A model generated the notes under the pieces. That model saw nothing but the letters and a program-made list of their open reading frames with translations. It made no database searches and was not told the DNA's origin. This document shows, in pieces, positions 45,393 to 57,422 of a DNA stretch of 64,000 bases. The position numbers and the translations under genes were made by a program. The DNA is taken from assembly GCA_021495925.1 (NCBI GenBank), contig JAKEKT010000009.1, forward strand, positions 248,001 through 312,000, given 5' to 3'. Position 1 is the stretch's first letter. Every line of letters begins with the position of its first letter. This stretch comes from Diplodia intermedia. Taxonomy: Eukaryota > Ascomycota > Dothideomycetes > Botryosphaeriales > Botryosphaeriaceae.

Positions 45393-46606
45393 TCACTCCA
45401 ACCTCCCCATCAACTCCCTCCGCACCCGCAGGTTCACCACGCCCCCGCACCCAAACGCCGGCACGATCCTCGCCATGCGCGCCAGGCAGCTCATGGCCCA
45501 GTTGCCCGTGACCTTGCCCAGGCGCTCCGCGAAGCCGACGCCGGGCGAGCCGCGCGGGCGGTTGTACAGGTCCAGGCCGAGCAGGTGCAGCGGGGTGCTG
45601 AAGATCTGGACGGCGGCGGGGGCGGCGAACTGGGCGGCGCTGGCGGCGTCGACGTGGCGGCGGAGGGCGTCGCCGAGGGCGCCCGTCGAGCGGTCGATGC
45701 GCGCGGCCAGCGCGGGCGCCAGCAGCGGCGGCAGGTTGAAGCTGGCGAAGACGGTGAGGCAGTCGCGCAGCGCGAAGAGGGCGTACGTCGCGCGCGGCAC
45801 CGGGCGCGGCGCCCCCGTCGTCATGCCGAACATGCGCGTGAAGCGGCTGTCCTTGTACAGGCAGAGGGCGAGGTTGGCGCTGCTGGTCGCGAGGAACTTG
45901 GGCGCGCCGGCGGTGGTGGCCGCCGCGGGCGTCGCGTGCAGGACCGATGTGGTCGTGTCGAGCGTGTTGGCCGTCAGGTAGGTGCCCGTGTAGAGGGCGA
46001 AAATGAGGGCGAAGGGCCGCGAGAAGATGTAGGTGTGCGGCCGCACGAGGATGGTGCGGAGGGAGCTGAGGAGCGAGTTGCGGAGGGTGGAGCGGCCGGA
46101 GGCATTTTCGATGATGGCTCTACGAGGGCAGGGTTAGCGATTTCGAGGGGTTGAGGTACGTAGTAATAGTCGTGCTTTTGCTGCAGGATGGGTAAATGGA
46201 CATGGGAGAGAGCTGCTGCGCCGTACATCGGCAGGCGGGCCAAAGTGGCCTGATTTCTACCCCGGATTTGCAGAACAACTCACCGATCGATAGCCGTCAC
46301 GACTGGGGCTACAAGGATGCCAGCGCTGGCGGCCGCCGTGCAGTCAGCGCCGATTCTCCAGCCCAAATTTTTGGTATTCCACGAGGTAGCCGCTGTGGTT
46401 TTCATGTCCATGTCTGGTGTCGTGCCATTTGCATCGACAACGGGGGAAGTAGGACGAGAGGGTACCGCGGCTACCCGCTGGTGATCCGCATCTGTTGTGT
46501 ATCTTGCTCCACGCATTGCTGCAGCTGCCGGCGTCATCGGCGGCTGGTGGTGGTGCGGCGGGCTACGATAGCTATCGGGTGTCTCGCCCGCTTGAGCTCC
46601 TCTCAT
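45393..46606 (-). CDS. Conserved fungal protein of unknown function, probably membrane-associated
   Basis: Two exons: 46606..46284 and 46119..45393 (164-bp intron, GTGAGT donor, GCTAACC branch), 349 aa. The first 90 residues are hydrophilic and low complexity. The rest has several moderately hydrophobic stretches (ADCTAAASAGILVAPVV, SRPFALIFALYTGTYLTA, CLTVFASFNLPPLLAPAL, AQFAAPAAVQIFSTPLHLLGLDLYN) and a Gly-rich end. I recall similar proteins as uncharacterised in filamentous ascomycetes, and the repeated modules with Pro-Ala-Gly breaks vaguely suggest a mitochondrial-type membrane protein, but I cannot name a family. Splicing restores a continuous conserved-looking segment (AIDRAIIENASGRSTLRN). 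The start could be a later ATG. Confidence 0.65.
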
Positions 46607-47105
46607 GGCTGCGTCTCCTGGAAATTTTGGGGGCAAATACAACAGTTCCCAGGGGCAAGCCACGACCTGATGCCTTAAAAGTACGGAACGAAAGACTGAT
46701 GGTCAGGGCCGAGAGGCGCGGGTTGCATTGGTAAAGGGAGCGCTCTCACAAGCTCCCATGTCTCCCAAGCCACATGAATCATGCTTTCGTGCCCGCGTTT
46801 AAGCGGCCGATATCGGCCTTTGCCAACGTCTGGGGACTGGCTCGCGGGGAGGGATGCCCGTTTAGGCAAGCCAGCTCCCTGGTGCTCACGACGGTCTAGA
46901 TGATAGAGAAAACCCGCGGAATGATCTAGCCTCAAGCCGATTGAAGATCGTGAGCGACTTCTGCTCACCTAGCTATCTGCGATGATATCTCTTTCCCCAG
47001 GGGGCTGGATTAGTTGCATGCTCAAGATGAACACAGGGCTTTCTACATCTCAACTCATTCCAAAACAGGACCATTGCATTCTCGCCTCAAATGCGTGTGG
47101 CTACA
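46607..47105. other. Intergenic, nothing recognised
   Basis: 499 bp between the unknown membrane protein start and the VPS36 stop. It should contain the promoter of the former and the 3' UTR of the latter. Confidence 0.4.
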
Positions 47106-49054
47106 CTACTCCGCTACCACAGCATCCTCCACGCGTGGCAGCTTTACGATCCAGTTCTCCCAGAACTTGATGCCGTCCAGCCCTTGCTCTCGACACAGCA
47201 CACCCTTCTCCTCAGCCATCTCAAGCTCTTCTGTTGCCACACCCACGCTCCAGCCAAACCACTCCGCAGCTTCTTGTGCTGTGACTCCCCGTCCGTACGT
47301 TTCCCAATCCCAGCCAGCCTCCCCAGGCGGAGCAGCGGTGTGGAGCTCCTGAAGCCAGCTCACCAGACTAGCTATTGTCTTTTCGTCTGTTCGATCGCGA
47401 CCTTGTACAACAAGGAGTCCACTCTTAAAACGTCGAAGACGAATCGGTAGCTTGAGCTTGTCCCACATCTGAGCGGCCTTCTCAAAGTCCGTGGGGCTGA
47501 CGAGCTCAACACCCCCTCTGGCTCGGTTAAAGACGGCCCAAAGATCCACCAAACTCATGATGCCACCCTCGCGCCTTAGGATGCCTTTTCTATCATCTGT
47601 CAAGAACTCTGCCAAGTTACGCGACAGCTCTGAAATGTAGAGCGTGTCTGAGCCCGAACCCAGCATATCCTTTGTTGTGACTAATCCTAATGCAGAAGCC
47701 GACTGGGCGAGAGCTGCGTCGGCTTCTGAGCTTCCGTTCCCATTCAGATTTGCTTGGCTGGCAAACTGTTCCGCCAGAGCTATGATCTCTTTGGCCGAAG
47801 TCATCAAAGCCTCGAGGTCCTCAAAGGCACTGCCGATCATGATTTCGTTGTTCTGGCGCTGCTCGATTCCGCGTCGTTCAAGACCTCCGATCCCAACCGC
47901 TTTGTTTCTGATCGGCAGATCACCTGAGCTCTGCGATGGTGTAGAGCTTTCGATCGGTTTAGGAACAGGCGGTGCACTCTGCAACAACCATTTCCTTTGT
48001 AGAAGAGCGCCCTTTAGCCTCTCGAAGAATATCTTCTCTCCACCAACACGGAACGAGAACTTGATGCACTCCGGTACATCATCGCCGATGGGTGCGCCAC
48101 TGAGGACCGGTGCAGGCGAATCGTTCCTGTGTATCGGAGAATGATTGACGTCGGCACGCTTATCTACTGCGTTGACAAGAGAAGCGCCACACATCTCGCA
48201 GCTCAATAGCGACGGATGGTTTTGGAACGTGCATCTCGGACACTGAAAAGCAGCGGCCCCCGGAAAAGTGTCGTTAATCCGCGCACCGGCTGATGAGTAA
48301 GAATACTCAGATGCCCTGTGGCTGCCCGGTAACTCGGTTTGGACCTGTCTGTTTGCTGCGATAGCGGCTTTGATAAGGTGCACAAGTGGAGGCTTCAAGC
48401 CACAAGCCAGACATGGCGGCAGCGGCGTGTTGGCGTTTGCCAACGCAGGATCGAAGTTTGATGGCACGGGATTAGAGAAGGAGCATATCGGACAGACCCA
48501 TGTGGCGGAAGCGCTTGGAGGCGATGCGGGCGTAGGCGGTAAGGGGCGCAGAGGACTACCGTGGCGCGGCGGGGTCGAAACAGGACTGAATCCTGCGCTG
48601 CTACCGCTAAGGGGGGCTGGACTGCGGATCGCCGCGAGGTTTGGACGTTTGTTGGGCTTAGGATAGACGGTGACTTTGGGCGACGATTTCAGGAAGCCGG
48701 CCTGTGTTAAGAGTCAATCAGCACGCCTGCTTGCCATCCCAACGTTCGGGCGCATACATAGAACTCTGGGCGCTCGACGTCCTTCAGGTTGACGGCGACG
48801 GAGAACTTGCGCGGCTCTTTGTTGTCGACATAGCAGACACGGTGCGAGGTCAAGTAGGCGTGGCCATCTTGGTAGTCGGGTATCTTGTACTTGCTGCAGA
48901 GGCGGCCATCAGCTTCGCGGCGCGCTGGCGAAGCTGTTGGGAGCAGCACTCACCCTTCGTACAGGCCGACGGCATCCTGCACGAACAAGAGCGTCTCGTC
49001 CGGCAGGAGCTCAGGACGCAGAGCAGTGGTGAGGTCAAGGCGGTGGAGGAACAT
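47106..49054 (-). CDS. VPS36: ESCRT-II subunit VPS36
   Basis: Three exons: 49054..48954, 48893..48758, 48701..47106, 610 aa. The N-terminal GLUE (split PH) domain starts with LLPDETLLFVQDAVGLYEGKYKIPDYQ and is interrupted, as in yeast, by NZF-type zinc fingers: Cys149-x2-Cys152 with Cys176-x2-Cys179, and Cys233-x2-Cys236 with Cys247-x2-Cys250. The C-terminal winged-helix part has the family's DLWAVFNRARGGVELVSPTDFEKAAQMWDKL and NWIVKLP segments. VPS36 binds ubiquitinated cargo and phosphoinositides and holds VPS22 and VPS25 in ESCRT-II at endosomes. All introns are 56-60 bp. Divergent from the SAC3/GANP gene. Confidence 0.93.
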
Positions 49055-49440
49055 TCAGCGCATGGGTGCAGGCGTGGTGCAGCAGCAGCAGCGACGGCTC
49101 ACAGCTCGCGCCCCGCAGTGTAGGCAGCTTGGTGCAGTTCCGTCATCGCGCTGATTGGCTCCTCACGTGGCCCGGCTTGCCGTTCTGGCCCCGGGCCGTC
49201 AGGCAGCGCCGCTCGCGGCTTCCACTTTACACCGATCCTCAGGCCAGCGACCCGCGTGCCGCCAAGCCAGTAAGCGGCTAAGCGACTGCTCGTTTAAGGC
49301 GGCATTCCACCGACCGCCTCACCTCCCTCACTACCACACACCCCTTCCTCCAGCCTCCTTTCTCGCCCACCCCACGGCTTTCCGTCTTCTTGCCTACCCT
49401 TGCTTCTGCTCTCGTTGCTCGCTCCTCCAGTCGCAACGCC
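49055..49440. promoter_or_regulatory. Divergent promoter region VPS36 / SAC3-GANP protein
   Basis: 386 bp between the start codons of two divergent genes. The right half is pyrimidine-rich. No specific site is claimed. Confidence 0.4.
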
Positions 49441-51130
49441 ATGTCTGCCTCTGTGCCATGGCGCCAGCCGCCCGGCGCTGCGGCCATGAATCGTAAGCCA
49501 AACGCGCTCCACCACACACAACGCCCGTTGCTCACGCGTCGCGTCTCCCCAGCCCCAGCACCCGCTTACACCGCCGTTCCCGCTCGTCGTGCCTTTGCCC
49601 GACCCGAGCCCATGTCTACACCCCCATCCCAACCCCAACCCGCAGCAAACTCGGCACCGCCGAAGAAAGTGGAGTGGCCACCTTCCGTCCGCGAATACGT
49701 TCAACGCTCGTTCGCCGATCTCTCTGCCCTCCCCAACATCGGCCGCAAAGACATTGAAGAGACACTCAAGAGGGTCATCACCGAAGCCACCGAGGCCAAC
49801 ATGCTATACCAAATCGACTGGGAGAAGCACCCCCTCCCCCAAGAGATCATCGTCGCCCAGCGAAACTCGGCCGCAAACGTAGCCAACTCGCCTTGGAGGA
49901 ATCACTCGACCCCGGAAAAGAACATGACGGATGCAAATGGCGCTTTTCCGAAGAAGCGCAAGTCTCCCGATGCGAACCACGATGCTGACGATAATTCAAT
50001 TCCACCCTGGCGGAAAACTAACAAGAGAAGACTTGATGAGCGCAGCGACCTCCCAACCTCGCCCGGCGTAGTTCGGAGCCTGGCAGACCGAATGGACAAG
50101 AACCACATCACCCCGAAAGGACTCCGCGACAAAGGACTCAGTAAGTACGACAACGATGCCGACAAGATCGAGAAGCGCCAGCAACGTTTCTACAACGGCA
50201 AAGCCTCCCCGCGGCCCTGGAACACCTCCCGCGATGACTCGCCTGCGGACGCCAACGATGGACCCGTTGTCGGCACCTGCCAGGATCTGGAGAAACGATA
50301 CCTTCGTCTCACATCAGCACCGAAACCGGAGGCCGTCCGTCCACCGCAAGTCCTGGAGAAGACATTGGAGCATCTCAAGCACAAGTGGAAGAAAGAGGGG
50401 AACTACGCGTACATCTGCGACCAGTTCAAGTCGCTTCGCCAGGACCTGACCGTGCAACACATCAAAAACGATTTTACCGTGACAGTGTATGAGATCCACG
50501 CCCGTATCGCGTTGGAGAAGGGGGATTTGGGTGAGTATAATCAGTGCCAGACGCAACTGCGTGCACTGTATTCGCAGAAGCTCGGAGGGCATCCGGCAGA
50601 GTTTCTGGCATACCGCATTCTCTATTTTATCTATACGCAAAACCGAACCGATATGAACGAGGTGCTGGCCGATCTAACCCCCACAGACAAAACGCAACCC
50701 GCGGTCAAGCACGCTCTGGACGTCCGCTCTGCTCTCGCTCTTGGCAACTACCATAAGTTTTTCAGATTGTACCTTGACACTCCGAACATGGGGGCATACT
50801 TGATGGACATGTTCATTGTGCGCGAGCGGCTAGCCGCCCTGGCTAACATTTGCAAAGCGTAAGTGCCTCCTCCTCTTTCCGCCCATCGGAGAATACTAAC
50901 GTGTCCTTAGGTACAAGCCCAACATCAACATCAAGTTCCTCACGGACGAACTTGGATTCGAGTCTTACCAGGATTGCGTGCAGTATCTGTGTGATCGTGG
51001 CGCTCAACAGTTCTTGGAGCAGAAAGATGACGGTAGTGTGATTTTCCGTACGGAACCGCAATCGGCGGCACTCTTCGAACAGCTGAAAGCGGGAGCTTTC
51101 GCACGGGTCGACATCAAGGGCCAAATATGA
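49441..51130 (+). CDS. SAC3/GANP-domain protein (Thp3/LENG8-like)
   Basis: Certain exon boundary: 50858 to 50911 (52-bp intron, GTAAGT donor, TACTAAC branch). Read without further introns it is 545 aa. A possible 60-bp intron at 49493-49552 (GTAAGC...CCCCAG) would give 525 aa. The N-terminal half is Pro-rich then basic (KKRKSPD, TNKRR nuclear-localisation-like). The SAC3/GANP domain fills the C-terminal part: DLEKRYLRLTS, KWKKEGNYAYICDQFKSLRQDLTVQHI, HARIALEKGDLGEYNQCQTQL, then a winged-helix end. Yeast Thp3 acts with Csn12 in transcription elongation and mRNA processing. The assignment within the SAC3 family to the Thp3 branch is by similarity of the core motif. Confidence 0.88.
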
Positions 51131-52635
51131 AATACCGCGCTAGATCGGTACGATCCTCGCCCATCCTACGGTGCTCGCGTAGTCCATGCGCCGAGTATTC
51201 GCAACAGTGGCTTCGGAGCCTCCGGTGGCCTTGTAGTGTCTCACCAGAATGCGAGCGGTCGCATGCTTTTTACTCATCGCATTCGCGTGCGTTCCCCGCG
51301 CGTCGAAGTCCCCTCCGGGGACGCCTAACGGCAACTTGCATTTTTTACTTCTTTTTTTCTCTATCATCTATCTACCTACCCTCCCGAAATCCACGTTCAA
51401 GGCCGCCACGGCGACTCCAGGCTCTTGGCGTCGCCTCGTCTACGACCTTCATTTGCGCGAGGGCCGAGATCTTTGGCACCTGAGGAAAGTTTCAAGTTTT
51501 AGCTTTCCGGCGGTGACAGGGCGCCTCGGCGACGTTGGCGAGCCAGAGCAGGGGTCCCGTTTCGGGTCGGGGCGTGACGCGACTGGTGAGGGTGTGGCGC
51601 GCAACGCTGGAAGGATCGGCAACGGCAGCCTTTGTTCGGAACAAGGCCCGGGCGTCGCGAACGTGGCTATGCCTGTCGGTGCGTCAATGCGACGTGCAGG
51701 AGCTTTGTCCGAGCGGAAGGCTGCACAGCCGTTGGCAAGCGTCATGCGGGCTGGGAGGCTTGCGGAATGACAAATGGAGGCGTCTTTGGCGGAGTTTTGG
51801 GTTGATGGGCTGTACGGGTTTTTTGCGTGGTGGTTTCAGCGACGGGGATGCCCAGGCCGTGGTGCTGAGTAGTGCAGCGCTCCCGACATCCGGCGCTGCA
51901 GCAGGCGGCGAGTGCTGCCCTTGGCTTACACGCGGGCGGCGCAGGTACAGCGGGCGCGCGGCATGGGGTTGGACGCGGGCGTTTGGGGATTTGATTTGAC
52001 ATCCGTAGCGGAATTGACGTGTCGCCCGGCATGGCGCTCATTACCACTGGTTCGCGGTAAGGCTGATTGTGTCGCGCTGGCAGGCGCTGTCAAGCCCGGC
52101 GGCGTGGGCGTTCGAGGAACGCGATCGCCAACTGCTGCATCGCTGCGGCGCACAGACGAGCGCATCCGGGGCCCTGGCGCCTCCCCGCCGCGCGCGCTGA
52201 CGCCTTGGGCGCGCAGTCTCAGGTTATTACGCGCCTGGCAGCGCAGCGGAGCCGGCGTGCAATCTCATTGTTCGCTCTGGTGGCGCGCTGCCACGAGGAA
52301 AGGCGCTTTGGGCCAGGGTCTCCCACGACGTCCTGACGTGCAAGCCATCATTCCAGCCCGACGCACCGCAGCCTGTCGCCCTCCTGCTCGCGAGCCGCCC
52401 TCTGCTCGCCTGCGCGCCCGCCCTCTGCTCCCCGCCGCCCCCAAGCATTCGCCTGCGCCTGACCAGCAAAGCACCGATCGCGACCAAGCTCCGGCCAGGG
52501 CGCGCTAAAGCGATTGCCTGCCTGTGACAACACCTGCCCGTACCCAAACCTGCCTGCTCCCCACCATACAGCAGCCCTCGAGCAAACGCTCCCCGCCTCT
52601 CGCCGCGCCGCGCCGAGCAGCTCCAGACGTTCGAA
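51131..52635. other. 1.5-kb upstream region of BEM1
   Basis: No gene is recognised. The right part (51.9-52.6 kb) is very GC-rich with many GCGCGC-like runs, probably promoter and 5' UTR of BEM1. Overlapping frames of up to 198 codons are a GC effect. Confidence 0.4.
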
Positions 52636-54809
52636 ATGGTCAAGGTGAGCCCCTCGGCCCAGCCCCAGCGCGCCCCGTGGCCCAGCCGGTGGACCCTGCC
52701 CGCTGAGTCCCGCGAACGCTGCGCTGACATGCCGCCGTTCTAGTTCCGGAGATCGCTCAAGAGCGACAAGGCCGACTCGAAGCCACACCACATCTCCATC
52801 CCGCCCAAGGATGCGATAGCCATCGTGCCGCCCAAGAAGGTGCGTCGTGCCGCCCCGCCCCCGACCGCACTGCTGCCCGGCGACGCAACGCCCGTCTTCC
52901 GCGTCACCGCGCGCCCGCCGGCCAGCCTTACGAGTGTCCCTGTGCCCGCGCAGTCATATCGCCGAAATTGCCACTCTCGCTAACACGCAGCGTTTGCCAG
53001 GTTATTAAAGCCCTCTACGACTACAGCGCCCCCGACAGCGAACACTACCTCAGCTTCACCCAAGGCGACTTCCTGCACGTCGTCGGCCGCGAGAACGACC
53101 CCGACTGGTACGAGGCATGCAACCCGCTGCACGGCTCGCGAGGACTGGTACCCGTCAAGTACTTTGATACCGTCGGCAAGACTGTGCGAGACAGCGGCAG
53201 CTCCGTTTCCCACGCCGATCTCGCGACTCTACACAGTGCCGGCCACGACAGTGGCTACGCCGAGAAAACTTCCGCCGAGCACGACATCTTCCCCAAACCC
53301 GCAAGGATGAGCAAGTCGTCGCTGAAGGGCAGCGCCGGCGGCACCGGTGCCATGGTCTACGGCGTCGTCATGTACGATTTCAAGGCCGAGCGCCCTGACG
53401 AGCTGGAGGCCAAGGAGGGTGAGGCCATCATCGTCATTGCCCAGTCGAACCCGGAGTGGTTCGTCGCTAAGCCAATCACCCGCCTGGGTGGCCCTGGCCT
53501 GATTCCTGTCTCTTTCATCGAGATCCGCGACATGTCCACCGGCAAGGCCGTCCCCGACCCCCACGAGGCCGTGCGCGCCGCCGGCGTGCCGCGTGTAGAA
53601 GAATGGAAGAAGATGGCGGCCGAGTACAAGAACGGGAGTATCCCGCTCGGCAAGCTGGAGTCCAACTCGCAGCAGACGCTGCAGCAGGGCATGGAGCGCA
53701 TGAGCGTCCAGAGCCGGAACGGTCAAAACGGTTACGCAACGGTAAGTCCGAACGAGTTTCCAGTCCGCGCGAGCTTGAATAATGATCGGCGCAACCAGTC
53801 CCACTCCCGCTCAGGAAGCGTTGCCGCCGCCAACGGCGGCTACCGCCAGTCCAACCAGGCCGAAGCCCGATCGCTTGCGCCAATCAACGCAAGTGTTCCC
53901 CGGTATTGTTTCGCAAACGACATCTTCTGGTTCATCGTCGAGTGCCAAATGGAGGATGGCTCCTACTGGGAACTCTCTCGTCTCTACCAGGATTTCTACG
54001 ACCTCCAGATCAAGCTCATCAATGCCTTCCCGCTGGAAGCCGGACAGGTCGAGGGCGTCGAAAGGACCCTGCCCTACATGCCTGGACCAGTCACCTACGT
54101 TACAGACAATATTACCAACGGGCGCCGGGCGAATCTTGACGATTACATTGTAAATCTGCTAAAACTCGGACCTCATATAACCCGCTCGGAGCTCGTCTGC
54201 GAGTTCTTCAAACCCAAGGAGAATGATTACGAAATCGACCCCAACATCAGTGCGGATGGATACCGGCTATCCGGCGCGTCTCAGCATTCCACGGATCCGT
54301 CTGGTGGCGCTTCGAGACAGTCCTCGACCGGGAACTTGCAGCAAAGCCACCACTCGCACAGCCAATCGCAATCTAGCTATCACACCCACCAGCGCCAGGC
54401 GTCCAAGGCTGGTTCTTTGCACCCGGTTCAGCAGCACCCAGGAATGCAGCGGAATAACAGTTCGATGACGCAGGGGTCAGCCTCATCCGCCGGCAACAGC
54501 AACAGTACTGTCACTGGAACTGGAACTGGTGTCGGTGCCCACAAAATCAAGGTCTGGTTCGAAGAGGACAACTGTGTTATTATCAGGATGCCGGCGTACT
54601 TCCGTTTCGGGGATTTGTACAAGAAGTTGCAAGAGCGTCGTGCGCTGGAGAAGGGCGTGAGCCCGCAGGAGGTGATTGATGAAGGGCTGTTGGTCGAGTA
54701 CAGGGACGAGGCCGATGGCCAATACTACAGCATTGGAGACGACGAGCAACTAGAAGACGCGATTTCTCGAAGCCCCAAGCTTGTGCTGTGGGTCAGTGCC
54801 GCTCAGTAG
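52636..54809 (+). CDS. BEM1: Polarity scaffold BEM1 (SH3-SH3-PX-PB1)
   Basis: Three secure exons: 52636..52644 (nine bases, Met-Val-Lys), 52744..52839 and 53001..54809, 637 aa. The first SH3 domain is at about 36-93 (ALYDYSAPDSEHYLSF...DWYEA), the second at about 150-207 (VMYDFKAERPDELEAKEGE), PX at about 334-430 (FWFIVECQMEDGSYWELSRLYQDFYDLQ) and PB1 at about 546-633 (KIKVWFEEDNCVIIRMP...YYSIGDDEQLEDAI). This is the BEM1/Scd2 order; the protein tethers the Cdc42 GEF Cdc24 and PAK kinases at growth sites. A fourth intron at 53742-53798 (GTAAGT donor, 57 bp, no stop) may be spliced, which would shorten the SH3-PX linker by 19 residues to 618 aa. The PX-PB1 linker is Ser/Gln/His-rich. Confidence 0.93.
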
Positions 54810-57323
54810 CTTGGAGACTGAGGCGCTGCGTACTGGGGTTAGATTTCCCTGTATGCGCAGGCGCTGCAAGACCAGAGTCGAAGGGTCCCACTTCTCGTCG
54901 GGGGATATGCCGCACCGCGAAAAAGAACGGACGAATGAACCGAGCAAGAGTAGGAGAAAAAATTTGGTAAGGAGCACATGATACACCGAAAACGCTGGAC
55001 TCCATTTGATTTGGCAACGGACATACTAGGTGGGCTGCATATTTTCCTTCTCTTTTCTATACCTCCTGATTAACGACGCACGACTGAAGATATCACTTTC
55101 TGTTTTGGTTTCCCCTCGCCTGCTTACTGCTTTTTATTGCATCTTCACTTCTGCGGTGCTGGATGGACAAAACGTCTCTGCTTGGATATGGGAACGAAGA
55201 ACCAAGGCTACACAAAGATGTTCCGGCTACGAACAGAAGTCATTTGTTCCATCCCTACGACCTTTGCCAGTACGGCGTTCCTTCCAGGCGTCCTGATTTG
55301 TTGCTTTTTGGGATAAGAAATAGTTTTCCTGTCTTTTTTTTTTCGGTCTCTCGGTCCTTCTCAATTTCCTTTGCTGGTACACTCACGTTCATTGTTACTA
55401 CTCTTTTCCTTACTTATTTTGACACCCGGAGATCCCGGTTTCCTTATCCTCGTCTGAGGCGTTTCACGGCGTAATCTTCTCAGCAGCGTGCCCAGTTCTT
55501 CTCTTGTTGACCTCGTCTTCCGTTTCTTTTTGGTTGTGGCCTTGCCGACTCAAGGTGAATGGACGTCCGGTGTGCAGTCTACTATGCTCTATGCGTAGGC
55601 GTGGAGAAGAGGTTCAAATTCTCTCCGGTGAAGATCATACAGGAGTAGGAATGAGTATTGGAGGGTGTTCGGATTTATTGAGGGACGGCTAAGCCGAGCA
55701 TTGAAGAGGCGCAAGGAAATCAGAGGAAATGTTAGTAGTGGTAATTGGTCATCACCTGCAAAATTCTCGTTTCTTTTCATTTCTGCTCCTTTTCCTGATC
55801 GGGTCGGATGCGGTGCATGTAAAGTGAGACCATGTCTATGGGCTACCTAAGGGTATCGGGTAAGACTGACATGTGACGTCCTGTGGCAAACGAGATTGTC
55901 AAGCTACTATTACTTCTGCTTTCTCTATCACGGTAATATCTCAAAAGCATTTGATGGATTTCCCTCTTGCCATCGTTACCGCTTCCTTGCGTAGAATCTG
56001 GATGGATACACGGTCATGCGGTATTTGAATGCACGTTGCTTTTCTTGCCGTTGGAGTTATATGATATGCATTTGGATCACGCTTATGGTTGCTTCAAAAT
56101 CATGTCGTGATCCCCGATGCATGTATGCATGCAAACACACACACACCCGTCACTAGCTCAAGCAGCCGCCGATACCATGACCGTTACGCTGACTGGCAAA
56201 GTCTCGCGCTGACGTTGCCTAGCACGGCGCAGGACCGCGCTATATGCACATCAAACACGCCGTGGCGCAAGGAAGCGAGAAAAGATGGAGAAAGGAAAAC
56301 GCCTCGAGTCAAACATCGTCAGCCAAGTTTCGAGATCTGCGGTTCGGGACCGATTAGGCCGGAACCCAGAAAGTCTAGATTTTTGGTTGTCTCTTAGGTG
56401 TGAATATGAAGTCGCGCGTGAAACCGGCGCGTCCCACGATGGAGCACGAATCATGTTTCCTCCCGTTGTCTTCTTCTACGAGAACGCTGTGAGATTATCC
56501 GTGAGCTTGTGCGGGGGGTTTTTTTCTTCCGTAAAGTGTGTGGGAGAATACCTTGCACAAAGGCACTGACGAGAAATCATAAACTTCACTAGTTAATCAA
56601 GGTTCCCTGTCTCGTTCCATGTTTCATATAGGGGCTGGAGGACTGAATGGGTTGCCGCGGATCGTACGGCGTCCGCCGCAGCCGCTGGACTAGCCCAGGC
56701 CGCCCGTCTGCCGTTGCCGCGGTGAACAATATTTGGGTAGGTGACGTAGGAAGATGAATGGTATAGTCGGTCGTATCAATCGATCGTTACATATCTATAG
56801 AAGGTCTTTAGACTCGGGATGCATATTCATCTCTTGCTGCCTTCCAGTAGATATCCCGAGCCCACCTATAGACATATGGCCGTGAGTAATAATAACACTC
56901 CTCGGTTACTTCAACATCACTTCATCAGTTCCTGCACGCCTGTCTCACAACGACCGACCCTTTGCGCTCGGCGGTGCCCACATTTCCCACCACAGCCACC
57001 TCCAGCTCAATCGTGATCAGTCAAGTCATTCGGCCCTTCTTGCCCATCATCCTCTGCGGGACACGCATGCCTTCTCGCCTCGAGGCTCAACGTCGGTGCT
57101 CCGCACAGCTTCCCCGAAACAGGCGTGTTTCAACTTGCCGCGTTTCGCCAATCGCTGGCGGCCCACATCAGCGGTTTGGAAACTCAGCCACACATGAAGC
57201 GGGGGCCCACATCCCGGTTTCAGCAACCACAAGCCAAAAAAAAAAAAAAAAAAAAAAGAACGCCTCCCCAAGCCTTAATGATCAGAGGGCTTAAAAAGGC
57301 CAAAAAGAACTGAATAACTTCCT
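54810..57323. other. 2.5-kb intergenic region, nothing recognised
   Basis: This AT-richer region follows BEM1. It contains the BEM1 3' UTR, scattered T-runs and no family-like frame. The right edge carries the 3' flank of the second tRNA-Glu unit and a 22-nt A run at 57236-57257. Confidence 0.45.
57302..57306 (-). terminator. RNA polymerase III terminator T-tract
   Basis: Five T on the minus strand, 18 nt past the tRNA 3' end, in the same position as in the first copy. Confidence 0.55.
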
Positions 57324-57422
57324 TTCCGTCGCCGGGAATCGAACCCGGGCCTTGCCGGCGCTTGATGCGAGGAGTGCTCTGTATCTGAGAGCGGCAAATC
57401 CTAGCCCCTAGACCACAACGGA
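57324..57422 (-). tRNA. tRNA-Glu (CTC) with a 27-nt intron, second copy
   Basis: On the minus strand this is base-for-base the same 99-nt gene as at 20008-20106, including anticodon CTC and the 27-nt intron with its GAG that can pair to the anticodon. Acceptor, anticodon and T stems all pair. Confidence 0.93.

Noticed and set aside
20008..57422. tRNA-Glu copies as integration sites of a mobile element
   Set aside because: The 37 kb between them is mostly housekeeping genes with no integrase or transposase seen.
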